Shown here: positions 26,739 through 34,435 of the stretch, in pieces
Layout: every line of letters begins with the position of its first letter
How positions within the stretch are numbered: the first letter of the stretch is position 1
Assembly (NCBI GenBank): GCA_027307325.1
Contig: DAHUXE010000188.1
Location: forward strand, 1-37,579
From: Gammaproteobacteria bacterium
GTDB lineage: Bacteria > Pseudomonadota > Gammaproteobacteria > Steroidobacterales > Steroidobacteraceae
Direction of reading: 5' to 3'
Length of the DNA stretch: 37,579 nt
Made by a program: the position numbers and the translations under genes
The notes under the pieces: model-generated
What the model was told of the DNA's origin: nothing
The model's input: only the letters and a program-made list of their open reading frames with translations
Databases searched by the model: none

Positions 26739-28180
26739 GAGGCTACCTCGGCAATCAGGGCCGCAACCGGCCCAACAAGGGTCCGCGCCACGGCAATCGC
26801 GACGGCAACCGCATGGGCAACGGCGGCGGGCGTGCCGACGAGATGATGCACGACCCCGAGCCGTTCGACGCCGACGACTCGGAGATCATCAGTCCGGCGG
26901 AGCTGGTGCAGTCGCGCAGCTCCATGAACCTGACGGAGCTGAAGGCCAAGCCCATTCACGAGCTGGTGAAGATGGCCGAGAGCATGGGGCTCGAGAGCCT
27001 GGCGCGCTCGCGCAAGCAGGACATCATCTTCTCGATCCTCAAGGCGCACGCACGCAACGGCGAGAACATCTACGGCGACGGCGTGCTCGAGATCCTGCAG
27101 GACGGCTTCGGCTTCCTGCGCTCGGCCGACGGTTGCTATCTCGCCGGCCCCGACGACATCTACGTGAGCCCGAGCCAGATCCGCCGCTTCAACCTGCGCA
27201 CCGGCGACACCATCTCCGGGCTCATCCGTGCGCCGAAGGACGGCGAGCGCTACTTCGCGCTGCTCAAGGTGGGCGAGATCAACTTCGACTCCCCGGAGAG
27301 CTCACGCAACAAGGTGCTGTTCGAGAACCTGACGCCGTTCCATCCGACCAAGCGCCTGAAGCTCGAACGCGGCAACGGCTCCACCGAGGACCTGACCGCG
27401 CGCACCATCGATCTGGTCGCCCCGATCGGCAAGGGGCAGCGCGGCCTCATCGTCTCCCCGCCCAAGGCCGGCAAGACGATGCTGCTGCAGAACATCGCGA
27501 CTTCGATCACCGCCAACCATCCCGAGGTGTACCTCATCGTGCTGCTGATCGACGAGCGGCCCGAGGAGGTCACCGAGATGCAGCGCACGGTGAAGGGCGA
27601 AGTCGTATCCAGCACCTTCGACGAGCCGGCCGCCCGCCACGTGCAGGTCGCCGAGATGGTCATCGAGAAGGCCAAGCGCCTGGTCGAGCACAAGAAGGAC
27701 GTGGTGATCCTGCTCGATTCGATCACCCGCCTGGCGCGCGCCTACAACACCGTGGTGCCGTCGTCCGGCAAGGTGCTGACCGGCGGCGTGGACGCCAACG
27801 CGCTGCAGCGCCCCAAGCGCTTCTTCGGCGCGGCGCGCAACATCGAGGAGGGTGGGAGCCTCACCATCCTCGCCACGGCGCTCATCGACACCGGCTCGAA
27901 GATGGACGACGTGATCTACGAGGAGTTCAAGGGCACCGGCAACAGCGAGATCCACCTCGACCGGCGCATCTCCGAGAAGCGCGTGTTTCCGGCGGTCAAT
28001 ATCAACCGCTCCGGTACGCGCAAGGAGGAGCTCATCACCGATCAGGGCGAGCTCGCCAAGATGTGGATCCTGCGCAAGCTCCTGCATCCGATGGACGAGC
28101 TCGCCGCGATCGAGTTCCTGCTCGACAAGATGAAGGACACCAAGTCGAACGGCGAGTTCTTCGAGGCGATGAAGCGCTGA
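26735..28180 (+). CDS. rho: Transcription termination factor Rho with disordered N-terminal extension
   Basis: A 481-residue Rho. Residues 64 onward align with the whole E. coli protein: [20 protein letters not shown], the RNA-binding cold-shock-like domain ([17 protein letters not shown]), Walker A PPKAGKT at about 241-247, Walker [10 protein letters not shown], the R loop and the arginine-finger region, ending FFEAMKR. Rho is the hexameric RNA helicase that ends transcription. The first 63 residues are extra: a Gly/Asn/Arg-rich stretch ([20 protein letters not shown]) followed by an acidic one. The start at ATG 26735 is supported by the overlap with trxA and AAGAG upstream; internal ATG 26924 at the E. 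coli-like start has no ribosome binding site. I see no long leader for autoregulation between trxA and rho. Confidence 0.96.
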   Translation: MRGYLGNQGRNRPNKGPRHGNRDGNRMGNGGGRADEMMHDPEPFDADDSEIISPAELVQSRSSMNLTELKAKPIHELVKMAESMGLESLARSRKQDIIFSILKAHARNGENIYGDGVLEILQDGFGFLRSADGCYLAGPDDIYVSPSQIRRFNLRTGDTISGLIRAPKDGERYFALLKVGEINFDSPESSRNKVLFENLTPFHPTKRLKLERGNGSTEDLTARTIDLVAPIGKGQRGLIVSPPKAGKTMLLQNIATSITANHPEVYLIVLLIDERPEEVTEMQRTVKGEVVSSTFDEPAARHVQVAEMVIEKAKRLVEHKKDVVILLDSITRLARAYNTVVPSSGKVLTGGVDANALQRPKRFFGAARNIEEGGSLTILATALIDTGSKMDDVIYEEFKGTGNSEIHLDRRISEKRVFPAVNINRSGTRKEELITDQGELAKMWILRKLLHPMDELAAIEFLLDKMKDTKSNGEFFEAMKR

Positions 28181-28200
28181 AGCACCCCGGCGGCGTGCGG

Positions 28201-28548
28201 CTATAGGCTGCGCCCGTCGAAGTGCGAGACCTTGAGCGCACTCAGCTCGAGATCCGGCAGGCAGCGCACGTTGATCGCCACCGTGTCAGCCCCTTTGGGA
28301 TCCTTGCCGAAGGCGAAGGGCTCACAGCCGCACACCGCGCAGAACTGATGTCTGATGTGGTGGCGGTTGAAGGTGTACTCGCTGAGCGCCGCCTCCGCAG
28401 TGCGCAGGCGCAGCGCCGCCCGGGGTGCGAACCATAGAAGGAACCCCTTGCGGGCGCAGTGCGAGCAGTTGCAGTCCATCACCTGGGTGATGTCGCCGTC
28501 GACCTCATAGGCGATGCGGCCGCAGTGACAGCTGCCCTGGTGCGTCAT
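28201..28548 (-). CDS. GFA family (CENP-V/glutathione-dependent formaldehyde-activating-like) zinc protein
   Basis: A 115-residue GFA-domain protein. The zinc-binding cysteines are in place: CHC at residues 7-9, CNCSHC at 26-31 and CAVCGC further on, in the setting MTHQGSCHCGRIAYEVDGDI and HQFCAVCGCEPFAFG. The sequence AINVRCLPDLELSALKVSHFDGRS is the usual C-terminal segment. Most members have no proven reaction; formaldehyde-glutathione adduct formation is known for only a few and should not be assumed. The ATG at 28548 has GGAGA about eight bases upstream; longer in-frame starts lack support. Convergent with rho, 20 bases apart. Confidence 0.9.
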   Translation of the reverse strand: MTHQGSCHCGRIAYEVDGDITQVMDCNCSHCARKGFLLWFAPRAALRLRTAEAALSEYTFNRHHIRHQFCAVCGCEPFAFGKDPKGADTVAINVRCLPDLELSALKVSHFDGRSL

Positions 28549-28726
28549 GTCAGATCTCTCCCGCGGAGTGTGAATCCACGCTACCGCAGCGGGGCGCACT
28601 GCGACAAGCCCGCCTGAGCTGTGCACGGCGTCACGTCGGCGTCCGGCGACGCTGGCACTGTCACGGCACCCGTCAGTAAGATGCGGCGAACCCCGCGGCC
28701 CCGTGCGGGAGGGAGTGCACGCTCGC

Positions 28727-29584
28727 ATGCGCATCTGGCTCGCGGTTGCCGCGGTAGTCCTCGCCACTCAGTCGGGGCTCGCGCGTGCCGATCGCGACAA
28801 GCTGTCCGGGGCGCCGCTGCCGCCGGCGCCTGCCGATCGCCCGAGCCCGATACGCGACCGCTTCTATATCCTCGGGGCGTTCTACTCGCCCGTGGTGCAC
28901 ACCAGCGTGCGGATCGACCCCACGACCGGTGTCGCTCCCGGCACCCTCGGCACGCCGGTGAGCGCCGAGCGCGACCTCGGGCTGCCGGCGCGGCTGCACC
29001 AGGGCCGGGTCGAGTTCATGTTCCGCATGCGGGAGCGCCACAAGCTGCGGGCCGAGTACTACGAGTCCGATCGCTCGGCCGGCCATCTGCTCGCCAACAC
29101 CATCCAGTTCGGCGACCAGAGCTTCGCCGCCGGTCAGACCGTGCAAACCTCGATCAACTGGCGCAGCTTCGGCCTCACGTACACGTACTCTTTCTATCGC
29201 AGCGAGCGCTTCGAAGTTGGCACCGGGTTCGGCCTGTACTTCATGCAGGCCGAGGCGCTCGGCGCGATTCCGGCGACCGGCCAGCAGACGGACAAGTCGG
29301 CCGCCGAGCCGGTTCCGTCACTGCCGCTCGATCTCACCTGGTGCATCTCCAGCCGCTTTGCCGCCACCGCGCGCGCTAACTACCTGAAGGCTGCGGTGAG
29401 CGGCTTCAACGGCTCGTTCACCGACCTGCACGGCGACCTGCAGTACCGCTGGAATCCCTACTTCTCCCTCGGCCTCGGCTTCACCAGCATGCGCATCTCG
29501 CTGTCGGGCGACAGCGGCAGCATTCCGGGAGTGGTATCCATGAGCTTCAAGGGCCCGGAAGCCTTCATCCGTTTCGCTTATTAG
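28727..29584 (+). CDS. Outer-membrane beta-barrel protein, unknown function
   Basis: A 285-residue exported protein with signal peptide MRIWLAVAAVVLATQSGLARA (cleavage near residue 21). The mature part is a chain of amphipathic strands with aromatic girdles: RFYILGAFYSPVVHTSVRID, RVEFMFRMRERHKLRAEYYE, FGLTYTYSFYRSERFEVGTGFGLYFM, GDLQYRWNPYFSLGLGFTSMRISLS and the closing KGPEAFIRFAY, consistent with an 8-12-strand outer-membrane barrel. I recognise no specific family. The ATG at 28727 begins the signal peptide; a purine-rich GGAGGGAG lies 13 or so bases upstream, rather far, and GTG 28715 is an alternative start. It stands alone, divergent from the GFA gene. Confidence 0.8.
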   Translation: MRIWLAVAAVVLATQSGLARADRDKLSGAPLPPAPADRPSPIRDRFYILGAFYSPVVHTSVRIDPTTGVAPGTLGTPVSAERDLGLPARLHQGRVEFMFRMRERHKLRAEYYESDRSAGHLLANTIQFGDQSFAAGQTVQTSINWRSFGLTYTYSFYRSERFEVGTGFGLYFMQAEALGAIPATGQQTDKSAAEPVPSLPLDLTWCISSRFAATARANYLKAAVSGFNGSFTDLHGDLQYRWNPYFSLGLGFTSMRISLSGDSGSIPGVVSMSFKGPEAFIRFAY

Positions 29585-29588
29585 ATTC

Positions 29589-29616
29589 GGCAAAAGTCGC
29601 CTGCGGCGCTTTTGCC
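29589..29616. terminator. Strong hairpin after the barrel protein gene, no T tail
   Basis: GGCAAAAG (29589-29596) pairs with CTTTTGCC (29609-29616), and inside it CGCC pairs with GGCG around a TGC loop, giving an almost uninterrupted stem. It sits five bases after the stop of the barrel gene and probably marks its 3' end, though no T run follows on the plus strand. Confidence 0.5.
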
Positions 29617-29635
29617 AGACATCAGCTTCGTTGCC

Positions 29636-29728
29636 GCCGGCGAAAGGCGGGGCTCGACGCGCTTCCGCGCCTATCACCTCAGCAGCCGAGCACTCCGTAG
29701 GAAGCTGGGCGCACGGACTTTCGCCGGC
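29636..29728. repeat. 11-bp inverted repeat in the gap before the thioesterase gene
   Basis: GCCGGCGAAAG (29636-29646) is exactly repeated in reverse complement as CTTTCGCCGGC (29718-29728). The 71 bases between them show no open frame of note. It could be part of a small structured RNA, or the 3' hairpin of the long leftward operon ending at 29735. Confidence 0.4.
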
Positions 29729-29734
29729 TGCGCA

Positions 29735-30166
29735 TCAGGGAGCGATTGGCGTCACTAGATAAGCGCGGGCGAACAGCTCCGGCATCCGCACCGCGCGCCC
29801 GGAATCGAGGTTGATGCACACGTATTCGGTGCGCGCGCGGGCCAGAGTGGCGCCGTCGGCAGCCCGCTGCACCTCGAAGCGCCGCTCGACGCGCAGCCGG
29901 TCGCCGGCGGCGATCCAGGTAGCGACGCGCACGCGATCGCCGCGCAGCGCCGCGCGCACGAAGTCGATCTCGGTGCGCAGCGCCGCCATTCCCCGCCGCA
30001 GAGCTACGCATTGCCCGAGCGGCACGCCGAGCGCCGCGGAGTGCGACCAGGCGGCGCGGTCGAGCCAGTTGAGGTACACGGCGTTGTTGACGTGATCGTA
30101 GGCGTCGATGTCCCGCGCCTCGACCCCGAGCGCGATGACGTGGGGGGAGGGGTGCCCGAAGGACAT
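29735..30166 (-). CDS. Acyl-CoA thioesterase, YbgC/4-hydroxybenzoyl-CoA thioesterase-like hotdog protein
   Basis: A 143-residue single hotdog-fold protein. The family motif is seen as EARDIDAYDHVNNAVYLNWLDRAAWSH (about residues 16-42): Asp in the DIDAYDHVNN segment is the catalytic acid of the 4HBT group. The central strand region is ALRTEIDFVRAALRGDRVRVATWI and the closing strand ARTEYVCINLDSGRAVRMPE. These enzymes hydrolyse acyl-CoA; the chain specificity is unknown. The ATG at 30166 lies seven bases after the purD stop, so it is the last gene of the leftward purH-purD unit. Confidence 0.88.
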   Translation of the reverse strand: MSFGHPSPHVIALGVEARDIDAYDHVNNAVYLNWLDRAAWSHSAALGVPLGQCVALRRGMAALRTEIDFVRAALRGDRVRVATWIAAGDRLRVERRFEVQRAADGATLARARTEYVCINLDSGRAVRMPELFARAYLVTPIAP

Positions 30167-30173
30167 CAGCGCT

Positions 30174-31463
30174 TCACGCGGCGCCGCTTTCGCGCTGCAC
30201 CGCGCGGTAGCCGATGTCGCGGCGGTAGTGGACCCCTGCCCAATGCACGGCATCGGCGAGCGCGTAGGCCTGGCGCTGCGCCGCGGCGACGTTCGCGCCC
30301 AGGCCGACGGCGCACAGGACGCGTCCACCGTTGGTGAGCACCCGGCCGGCCTCGAGCCGCGTTGCGGCATGAAAGACCTTGCCGGGCAGCTGCGCCGCAC
30401 GAGCGAGCCCTTCGATGATATCGCCGCGGCGCACGCTCTCGGGGTAGCCGGCGGCTGCCATCACCACGCCGAGCGCCGCGCGCGGATCCCAGCGGGCGCG
30501 CTCGCCGTCGAGGCGCGCAGCGAGCGCCGCCTCGCACAGCGCGGTGAGATCCGACTCGAGGCGCATCATGATCGGCTGCGTCTCGGGATCCCCCAGCCGG
30601 CAGTTGAACTCGAGCACGTTCGGCGTCCCGTCGGCGGCGATCATGAGGCCCGCGTACAGGAAACCGCTGTAGGGCATGCCGTCCGCGGCGAGGCCGCGGA
30701 TCGTGGGCTCGATGACCTCGCGCAGGATACGGGCGTGCAGATCCCCGGTGATCAGCGGGGCGGGAGAGTAGGCGCCCATGCCGCCGGTGTTCGGCCCGCG
30801 ATCGCCGTCGTCACGGCGCTTGTGATCCTGCGAGGTCGCGAGCGGCAGAATGTGGACACCGTCGGCCATGACGATGAAGCTCACCTCCTCCCCCGCGAGG
30901 AACTCCTCGATCACGACCTCGCGCCCGGCGTCGCCGAACTGACCCGCGAACATCGCCTCGGCGGCGGCGAGCGCCTCCTCGACGGAGGCGGCGATCACCA
31001 CGCCTTTGCCGGCGGCGAGCCCGCTCGCCTTGACGACCAGCGGCGTCGGCTGCGCGCGCACCCATGCCGGGTCGAAGCGCTCGCGGGTGAAGGTCGCCGA
31101 GCGGGCGGTTGGAATGCCGTGGCGGGCGAGGAAGCTCTTGGCGTAGGCCTTGGAGCCCTCGAGCCGCGCGGCGGCCTGCCGCGGTCCGAAGCACTTGAGG
31201 CCCGCGGCCTCGCAGGCGTCGACTACGCCCGCAACCAGGGGCGCCTCGGGACCGATGATGGTAAGGTCGATGCGCTCGGCGGCGGCGAGGCGCGTGAGGC
31301 CGGCAAGGTCCTCGGCCGCGACTTCGACGTTACGCACTTTGGGCTCGACCGCCGTGCCGGCGTTGCCCGGCGCGACCAGCACCTCGCCGACGCGCGGCGA
31401 GGACGCGCACTTCCAGGCGAGCGCATGCTCGCGGCCGCCCGCGCCGACTATCAGGACTTTCAT
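30174..31463 (-). CDS. purD: Phosphoribosylamine-glycine ligase (GAR synthetase)
   Basis: A 429-residue PurD, the normal length. It starts MKVLIVGAGGREHALAWK, the PurD signature, and has the ATP-grasp core: GPEAPLVAGVVDACEA, ARLEGSKAYAKSFLARHGIPTA, PLVVKASGLAAGKGVVIA, EEFLAGEEVSFIVMADG and the metal-binding FNCRLGDPETQPIMMRL. It condenses phosphoribosylamine and glycine with ATP in step 2 of purine synthesis. It follows purH by 12 bases on the same strand. No key residue appears missing. Confidence 0.97.
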   Translation of the reverse strand: MKVLIVGAGGREHALAWKCASSPRVGEVLVAPGNAGTAVEPKVRNVEVAAEDLAGLTRLAAAERIDLTIIGPEAPLVAGVVDACEAAGLKCFGPRQAAARLEGSKAYAKSFLARHGIPTARSATFTRERFDPAWVRAQPTPLVVKASGLAAGKGVVIAASVEEALAAAEAMFAGQFGDAGREVVIEEFLAGEEVSFIVMADGVHILPLATSQDHKRRDDGDRGPNTGGMGAYSPAPLITGDLHARILREVIEPTIRGLAADGMPYSGFLYAGLMIAADGTPNVLEFNCRLGDPETQPIMMRLESDLTALCEAALAARLDGERARWDPRAALGVVMAAAGYPESVRRGDIIEGLARAAQLPGKVFHAATRLEAGRVLTNGGRVLCAVGLGANVAAAQRQAYALADAVHWAGVHYRRDIGYRAVQRESGAA

Positions 31464-31475
31464 CGCGGCCGCCGC

Positions 31476-33038
31476 CTAATGCCGGAAGTGCCGCATTCCG
31501 GTGAACACCATGGCGATCCCGTGCTCGTCGGCCGCGGCGATGACCTCGGCGTCGCGCACGCTGCCGCCCGGCTGGATGACCGCGCGGACGCCAAAGCCGG
31601 CGGCCACGTCGAGGTTGTCGCGGAACGGGAAAAAGGCGTCGGAGGCCATCGCCGCGCCGGCCACGGCAAGCTTCTCGTCCGCGGCCTTCATGGCGGCGAG
31701 GCGCGTCGAGTAGACGCGGCTCATCTGGCCGGCTCCCACGCCGATCGTGGCGCGCTGGCGCGCCAGCACGATGGCGTTCGACTTCACGAACCGGCACACC
31801 GTCCACGCAAAGGTGAGATCGCGCAGCTCCTCCGGAGTCGGCGCGCGGCGCGTCACGACGCGCAGCTCGCCCTCCGGCAGGTCTTGCGTGTCGCGCGACT
31901 GTACGAGCAGTCCCCCGGTGACGCTGCGCAGCTCGGGGCCCTCGCTCACCGGCGTGCCGAGGTCGCCGAGCGCGAGCACACGCACGTTGGGTTTTGCCTC
32001 GAGAAGCAGAGCTGCGTCCGCGTCGATGGCAGGCGCCGCCAGCACCTCGACGAACTGTCGCCCGGTGACGGCGCTGGCGGTGGCCGCATCGAGCGGCCGG
32101 TTGAAGGCGATGATCCCGCCGAAGGCCGAGGTCGGATCGGTGCGGTAGGCCCGCTCGTAGGCCTCGCCCGGCGTACCGGCGACGGCGGCTCCGCAGGGAT
32201 TGGCGTGCTTGACGATGACGCAGGCCGGATCGGCGAACTGCCGCACGCACTCGATTGCGGTGTCGGCATCCGCGACGTTGTTGAAGGAGAGGTCCTTGCC
32301 CTGCAGAACTGAAGCCCGGGCGACGCTCGCTCCGCGGGCGGCCGGGTCGCGGTAGAAAGCCGCACGCTGATGCGGATTCTCTCCGTAGCGCAGATCCTGG
32401 AGCTTGTCGAACACGACCGACAAGGTCGCCGGGAAGCGCCCACCCCCTTCCCGTGAGGCGAGGTACGCCGCCACCATGCCGTCGTAGCCGGCCGTGTGGG
32501 CGAAGGCCTTGGCCGCAAGGCGCGCGCGCGTCGCCGCCTCGGTTGCGCCGTCGTGCGTGTCGAGTTCCTTCAAGACCTGCGGGTAGTCCGCCGGGTCGAC
32601 CACCACCAGCACCGACTCGTGATTCTTGGCGGCGGCGCGCAGCATCGCCGGCCCGCCGATGTCGATATTCTCGATGGCGTCCTGGTAGCTGCAGCCCGGG
32701 CGCGCCACGGTCTCGGCAAAGGGGTAGAGATTCACCACCAGCAGGTCGATGGGCGCTATGCCGTGCTGCGACATGACCGCATCGTCGATGCCGCGCCGGC
32801 CGAGGAGTCCTCCGTGGATCTTCGGATGCAGGGTCTTCACCCGCCCGTCCATGATCTCGGGAAAGCCGGTGTAGCTCGCGACCTCGCGCACCACGATCCC
32901 GTTTGCGCTGAGGAGGCGCGCCGTGCCGCCGGTCGAGAGGATCTCGACGCGGCGCTGCTCGAGCGCGCGTGCGAGCTCGATCAGCCCGGTCTTGTCGGAC
33001 ACCGAGAGCAGGGCGCGGCGCACGGGTGGCGGGGACAT
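31476..33038 (-). CDS. purH: Bifunctional AICAR transformylase/IMP cyclohydrolase
   Basis: A 520-residue PurH doing the last two steps of purine synthesis. The N-terminal MGS-like IMP cyclohydrolase domain (about 1-200) shows [20 protein letters not shown], the [11 protein letters not shown] segment, [11 protein letters not shown] and [18 protein letters not shown]. The AICAR transformylase domain follows, with [38 protein letters not shown] and the closing [10 protein letters not shown] and [15 protein letters not shown]. Start ATG 33038 ([16 protein letters not shown]) is chosen from family alignment; a longer in-frame start adds an unrelated Arg-rich stretch. It lies 50 bases after fis. 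Confidence 0.97.
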   Translation of the reverse strand: MSPPPVRRALLSVSDKTGLIELARALEQRRVEILSTGGTARLLSANGIVVREVASYTGFPEIMDGRVKTLHPKIHGGLLGRRGIDDAVMSQHGIAPIDLLVVNLYPFAETVARPGCSYQDAIENIDIGGPAMLRAAAKNHESVLVVVDPADYPQVLKELDTHDGATEAATRARLAAKAFAHTAGYDGMVAAYLASREGGGRFPATLSVVFDKLQDLRYGENPHQRAAFYRDPAARGASVARASVLQGKDLSFNNVADADTAIECVRQFADPACVIVKHANPCGAAVAGTPGEAYERAYRTDPTSAFGGIIAFNRPLDAATASAVTGRQFVEVLAAPAIDADAALLLEAKPNVRVLALGDLGTPVSEGPELRSVTGGLLVQSRDTQDLPEGELRVVTRRAPTPEELRDLTFAWTVCRFVKSNAIVLARQRATIGVGAGQMSRVYSTRLAAMKAADEKLAVAGAAMASDAFFPFRDNLDVAAGFGVRAVIQPGGSVRDAEVIAAADEHGIAMVFTGMRHFRH

Positions 33039-33088
33039 GGGCTTCAGTCCCTCATGGCTGCCGGCGTCTTGTCTCTCGCGCCGGCGAA

Positions 33089-33391
33089 TCAAAGGCTTCG
33101 GGAGCCCGCAAGTCCGAACTGCTTCAGCTTCTTGCGCAGCGTTCCGCGATTGATCCCGAGGATGTCAGCTGCGCGGCTCTGGTTCCCCTGCGCGTAGTCG
33201 AGCACCACGCGAAACAGGGGCTCCTCCACTTCGCGCAGCACCAGGTCGTACAGATGGGCGGGTCGGTGGCCGTTCAGGCTCGTGAAATACTCGCTGAGCG
33301 CGCGCTCGGCGTGATTGCGCAGCGGCAGATCGCGTCCATTCACTCTGGCGGCGGCGGCTTCACGAGTCCGGGTCTTCTTTTTTGCCGTCAT
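33089..33391 (-). CDS. fis: DNA-binding protein Fis
   Basis: A 100-residue Fis, close to the E. coli length of 98. The C-terminal helix-turn-helix is clear: [29 protein letters not shown]. The N-terminal half holds the helical dimer region ([10 protein letters not shown] to [20 protein letters not shown]). The first residues are a Lys/Arg-rich stretch ([17 protein letters not shown]). It is a nucleoid protein and global regulator. ATG 33391 has GGGGGAT just upstream. It follows dusB by 26 bases, the classic dusB-fis pair, in which fis translation depends on the upstream gene in enteric bacteria. Confidence 0.95.
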   Translation of the reverse strand: MTAKKKTRTREAAAARVNGRDLPLRNHAERALSEYFTSLNGHRPAHLYDLVLREVEEPLFRVVLDYAQGNQSRAADILGINRGTLRKKLKQFGLAGSRSL

Positions 33392-33417
33392 GTGATCCCC
33401 CAGGGAAAAACCGTTCG

Positions 33418-34419
33418 TCAGGCCGCCACGGCAGCCTCGCCCACCCATTCATCGAAATGCTTATGCGCCTGCGCGAACTGCGCGACGGTATTCGCGGCCC
33501 CCATCAGTTCCCGCCGGACCCCCGCCGGTTCACCCAGCAGCTGCCCGCAATACCAGCCGAGATGTTTGCGCGCGATCCGGACTCCGGTCTCCTCGCCGTA
33601 GAAGCTGTACACCGAGCCGAGATGCGCGAGGATGATATCACGCAGGTCGCTGCGCTGAAGAGCCGGCGTCGCAAATTCGCTGTCGGGCTCGCTGCGGAGC
33701 TCGCGATTGACAGCGCGGAAGATCCATGGCGCGCCGTGGCTCGCGCGACCGATCATTACTCCGTCTGCACCGGTGAAATCAAGTACCTCGCGCGCTTTTT
33801 TTCCGTCGCCGATGTCGCCGTTGGCGAACACCGGAATGCGAACGTGCATCTTGATGTCGCGAATTGTGGCGTACTCGGCCGAGCCTGCGTAGAAGTCCGC
33901 ACGCGTGCGTCCGTGCACCGCGAGCGCTGCGATGCCGCAGCGTTCGGCAACGCGCGCGATGCTCACGCCGTTCACGTGCTCGCGATCCCAGCCGGTGCGG
34001 ATCTTGAGCGTCACGGGTACATCGACCGCGCTCACCACGGCTTCGAGGATGCGCGCGACCAGCGGCTCGTCCTTGAGCAGGGCCGAGCCGCACAGGCTGC
34101 CGCAGACTTTCTTTACGGGGCAGCCCATGTTCAGGTCGATGATCTGCGCACCGAGCGCGACGTTGAGCCGTGCCGCATGTGCGAGAGCTTGCGGATCGGC
34201 ACCGGCGAGCTGCACCACGCGCGGCTCCGGCTCGCCCTCGTGATCCATACGATGGCGCGACTTGGCGGTGCTCCACAACCGGGTGTCAGCGCTCAGCATC
34301 TCCGAGGCCGCAAGTCCCGCGCCCAGCCTGCGGCAAAGAATACGGAACGGCCGGTCGGTCACCCCCGCCATGGGCGCGAGCAAGACCGGCGAGGGCAGTA
34401 GGTGAGACCCGATGCGCAT
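33418..34419 (-). CDS. dusB: tRNA-dihydrouridine synthase B
   Basis: A 333-residue DusB. The FMN-barrel sequence begins MRIGSHLLPSPVLLAPMAGV with TDRPFRILCRRLGAG, and the catalytic region is LNMGCPVKKVCGSLCGSALL (the Cys of MGCP is the general acid). Further motifs are VTLKIRTGWD, ALAVHGRTRADFYAG, IPVFANGDIGDG and GADGVMIGRASHGAPWIF. It reduces uridine in tRNA D-loops with NADPH. ATG 34419 starts the conserved part; longer in-frame starts run into the DUF3426 gene and are not homologous. Sixteen bases separate it from the preceding gene. Confidence 0.96.
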   Translation of the reverse strand: MRIGSHLLPSPVLLAPMAGVTDRPFRILCRRLGAGLAASEMLSADTRLWSTAKSRHRMDHEGEPEPRVVQLAGADPQALAHAARLNVALGAQIIDLNMGCPVKKVCGSLCGSALLKDEPLVARILEAVVSAVDVPVTLKIRTGWDREHVNGVSIARVAERCGIAALAVHGRTRADFYAGSAEYATIRDIKMHVRIPVFANGDIGDGKKAREVLDFTGADGVMIGRASHGAPWIFRAVNRELRSEPDSEFATPALQRSDLRDIILAHLGSVYSFYGEETGVRIARKHLGWYCGQLLGEPAGVRRELMGAANTVAQFAQAHKHFDEWVGEAAVAA

Positions 34420-34435
34420 GGTGAGCCGCAGCCGG

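Noticed and set aside
30108-32312. A 734-codon open frame on the plus strand across purD and purH
   Set aside because: It is a shadow of two intact, well-recognised purine genes on the other strand and shows no family sequence of its own.
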